Source: DASSKA01 sp035765755
GTDB taxonomy: Bacteria; Actinomycetota; Actinomycetes; Propionibacteriales; Nocardioidaceae
DNA length: 14,532 nucleotides
Assembly (NCBI GenBank): GCA_035765755.1
Contig: DASTWW010000104.1
Location: 1-14,532 of the forward strand
Reading direction: 5' to 3'
The position numbers and the translations under genes are program-made. Shown in pieces: positions 13,637-14,532 of this stretch. Position 1 is the stretch's first letter, and every line of letters starts with the position of its first letter. The notes below the pieces were generated by a model, which saw only the letters and a program-made list of their open reading frames with translations, did not search any database and was not told where the DNA came from.

Positions 13637-14487
13637 TTCCCGCACAGTTCGAGTACGTCGCACCGGCGACCGTCGAGGAGGCGCTCTCCGCGCTGGCCGA
13701 GGCCGGCGAGGACGCCAAGGTGATCGCCGGCGGGCAGAGCCTGCTGCCGGTGCTCCGGATGCGGCTGAACGCGCCGACGCTGATCGTCGACCTCGGCAGG
13801 ATCGAGGCGCTGCGCGGGATCCGCGAGGACGGCGACGCGCTGGTGATCGGGGCGATGACCACGCACGCCGACGTGTGCACCAACGCGCTGGTGCGTGAGC
13901 ACGCGCTGCTGCTGATGAAGGCTGGTGTGCAGGTGGCCGACCCGCAGGTGCGCCATCGCGGCACGTTCGGCGGCTCTCTCGCGCACGCTGACCCGGCCGG
14001 TGACATGGGCGCCTGCGCGCTCGCGCTGGACGCGTCGTTCGTGATCACCGGATCCTCAGGCAGCCGCACCGTTGCAGCCGACGACTTCTTCGAGGACCTG
14101 TTCACCACGGCGATCGGGGAAGGCGAGCTGCTCACCGAGGTGCGGATCCCCAAGCACACCGGCTGGGGCGCGCACTACGAGAAGTTCGTGCGGGTGGCGC
14201 ACCAGTGGCCGATCGTCGCCGTCGCGGCGACGGTGCGCACCGACGGTGGCTCGATCGCGGAGGCCCGGATCGGCCTCACGAACATGGGGTCGACCCCGCT
14301 GCGCGCACGGGAGGCCGAGGAGGCGGTCGTGTCCGGTGGCGGCACCGCGGATGCCGTACGACAGGCGGCTGAGCGCGCCGCGGAGGGCACCGAGCCGCCG
14401 AGCGACCTCAACGGCGACGCCGACTACCGCCGGCACCTCGCCCGGGTCCTCACCCGGCGCGCCGTCCTCGAGGCGGCCGGCCTCTGA
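13633..14487 (+). CDS. coxM: Medium FAD-binding subunit of the molybdenum hydroxylase
   Basis: This 284-aa flavoprotein subunit takes electrons from the iron-sulfur subunit and passes them to the respiratory chain or another acceptor. The vanillyl-alcohol-oxidase-type FAD site is clear: AGGQSLLPVLRMRL (32-45) for the pyrophosphate, IGAMTTHAD (72-80), and RHRGTFGGSLAHADPAGD (108-125) with the TFGGS loop over the flavin. The C-terminal CO-dehydrogenase flavoprotein domain (about 178-282) follows, with GLTNMGSTPLRA. Length is normal for CoxM (about 285 aa). The start is GTG 13633, sharing 4 nt with the coxL stop, with AAGGAG upstream. The stop overlaps the next gene's ATG by one base (TGATG). 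No NAD-binding domain is present in the three subunits, so the acceptor is probably a quinone or cytochrome. Confidence 0.95.
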   Translation: MIPAQFEYVAPATVEEALSALAEAGEDAKVIAGGQSLLPVLRMRLNAPTLIVDLGRIEALRGIREDGDALVIGAMTTHADVCTNALVREHALLLMKAGVQVADPQVRHRGTFGGSLAHADPAGDMGACALALDASFVITGSSGSRTVAADDFFEDLFTTAIGEGELLTEVRIPKHTGWGAHYEKFVRVAHQWPIVAVAATVRTDGGSIAEARIGLTNMGSTPLRAREAEEAVVSGGGTADAVRQAAERAAEGTEPPSDLNGDADYRRHLARVLTRRAVLEAAGL

Positions 14488-14532
14488 TGGAGCTCGAGCA
14501 CCGGTTCACCGTCCCCACCGACGTCGAGGAGA
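14487..14532 (+). CDS. coxG: CoxG-like SRPBCC-domain protein, N-terminus only (runs off the window)
   Basis: Only the first 15 codons are in the window: MELEHRFTVPTDVEE. This is the typical opening of CoxG/carbon monoxide dehydrogenase subunit G proteins (xFTVPxxxEEAWxxLxD), which have an SRPBCC lipid/hydrophobic-ligand fold and in Oligotropha are linked to membrane attachment of the enzyme. The ATG overlaps the coxM stop (TGATG), and its place directly after coxM agrees with the assignment. The call rests on a short stretch and on context. Confidence 0.75.
   Translation, partial: MELEHRFTVPTDVEE

Noticed and set aside
11093..13663. 856-codon minus-strand open frame opposite coxL
   Set aside because: The product is low complexity without domains, while the plus-strand frame is an intact CoxL.

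Overview
The window is very GC-rich with strong GC bias at third codon positions, ATG/GTG starts, many 1-8 nt gene overlaps and apparent leaderless promoters. Together with the GroEL2-type tail (GGMGGMDF) and an actinobacterial-style SOS box, this points to a high-GC actinobacterium. A Nocardioides-like member of the Propionibacteriales is my best guess, but it is an inference. Almost all of the sequence is coding and the longest gap is about 175 nt.

Left part (1-4781): the 3' end of a groEL chaperonin gene (+) is followed by a strong hairpin that also lies just past the end of a convergent alkB DNA-repair dioxygenase gene (-). The alkB promoter region carries a near-consensus SOS (LexA) box, TCGAACACATGTTCTA, placed over the expected -35 region of an apparently leaderless promoter. 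Divergent from alkB is a two-gene ABC export or lipoprotein-release type system (MacB/LolD-like ATPase plus an 847-aa FtsX-duplicated permease).

Right part (4957-14532, continuing off the edge): a molybdenum-hydroxylase locus of the CO-dehydrogenase/xanthine-dehydrogenase superfamily, all on the + strand. In order it encodes a GntR/UTRA regulator, a MocA-like cofactor cytidylyltransferase, a MoxR-type AAA+ ATPase (CoxD-like), a VWA protein (CoxE-like), an XdhC/CoxF-like maturation factor, a zinc-free quinone-oxidoreductase-like MDR protein, and then the enzyme subunits CoxS (2x[2Fe-2S]), CoxL (Mo) and CoxM (FAD). The first codons of a CoxG-like SRPBCC protein follow. Most genes overlap by 1-8 nt, implying translational coupling. 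There are candidate internal promoters before coxD (leaderless) and before coxS (with an inverted repeat that could be an operator).

The catalytic subunit has the active-site loop AYRGAGR, not the AYxCSFR loop of genuine (form I) aerobic CO dehydrogenase. It therefore lacks the copper-binding cysteine, and the enzyme is a 'form II' hydroxylase of unknown substrate, yet it keeps the full CoxD/E/F-type maturation set. The dedicated regulator, cytidylyltransferase and MDR oxidoreductase make this a self-contained pathway whose substrate is the main open question of the window.
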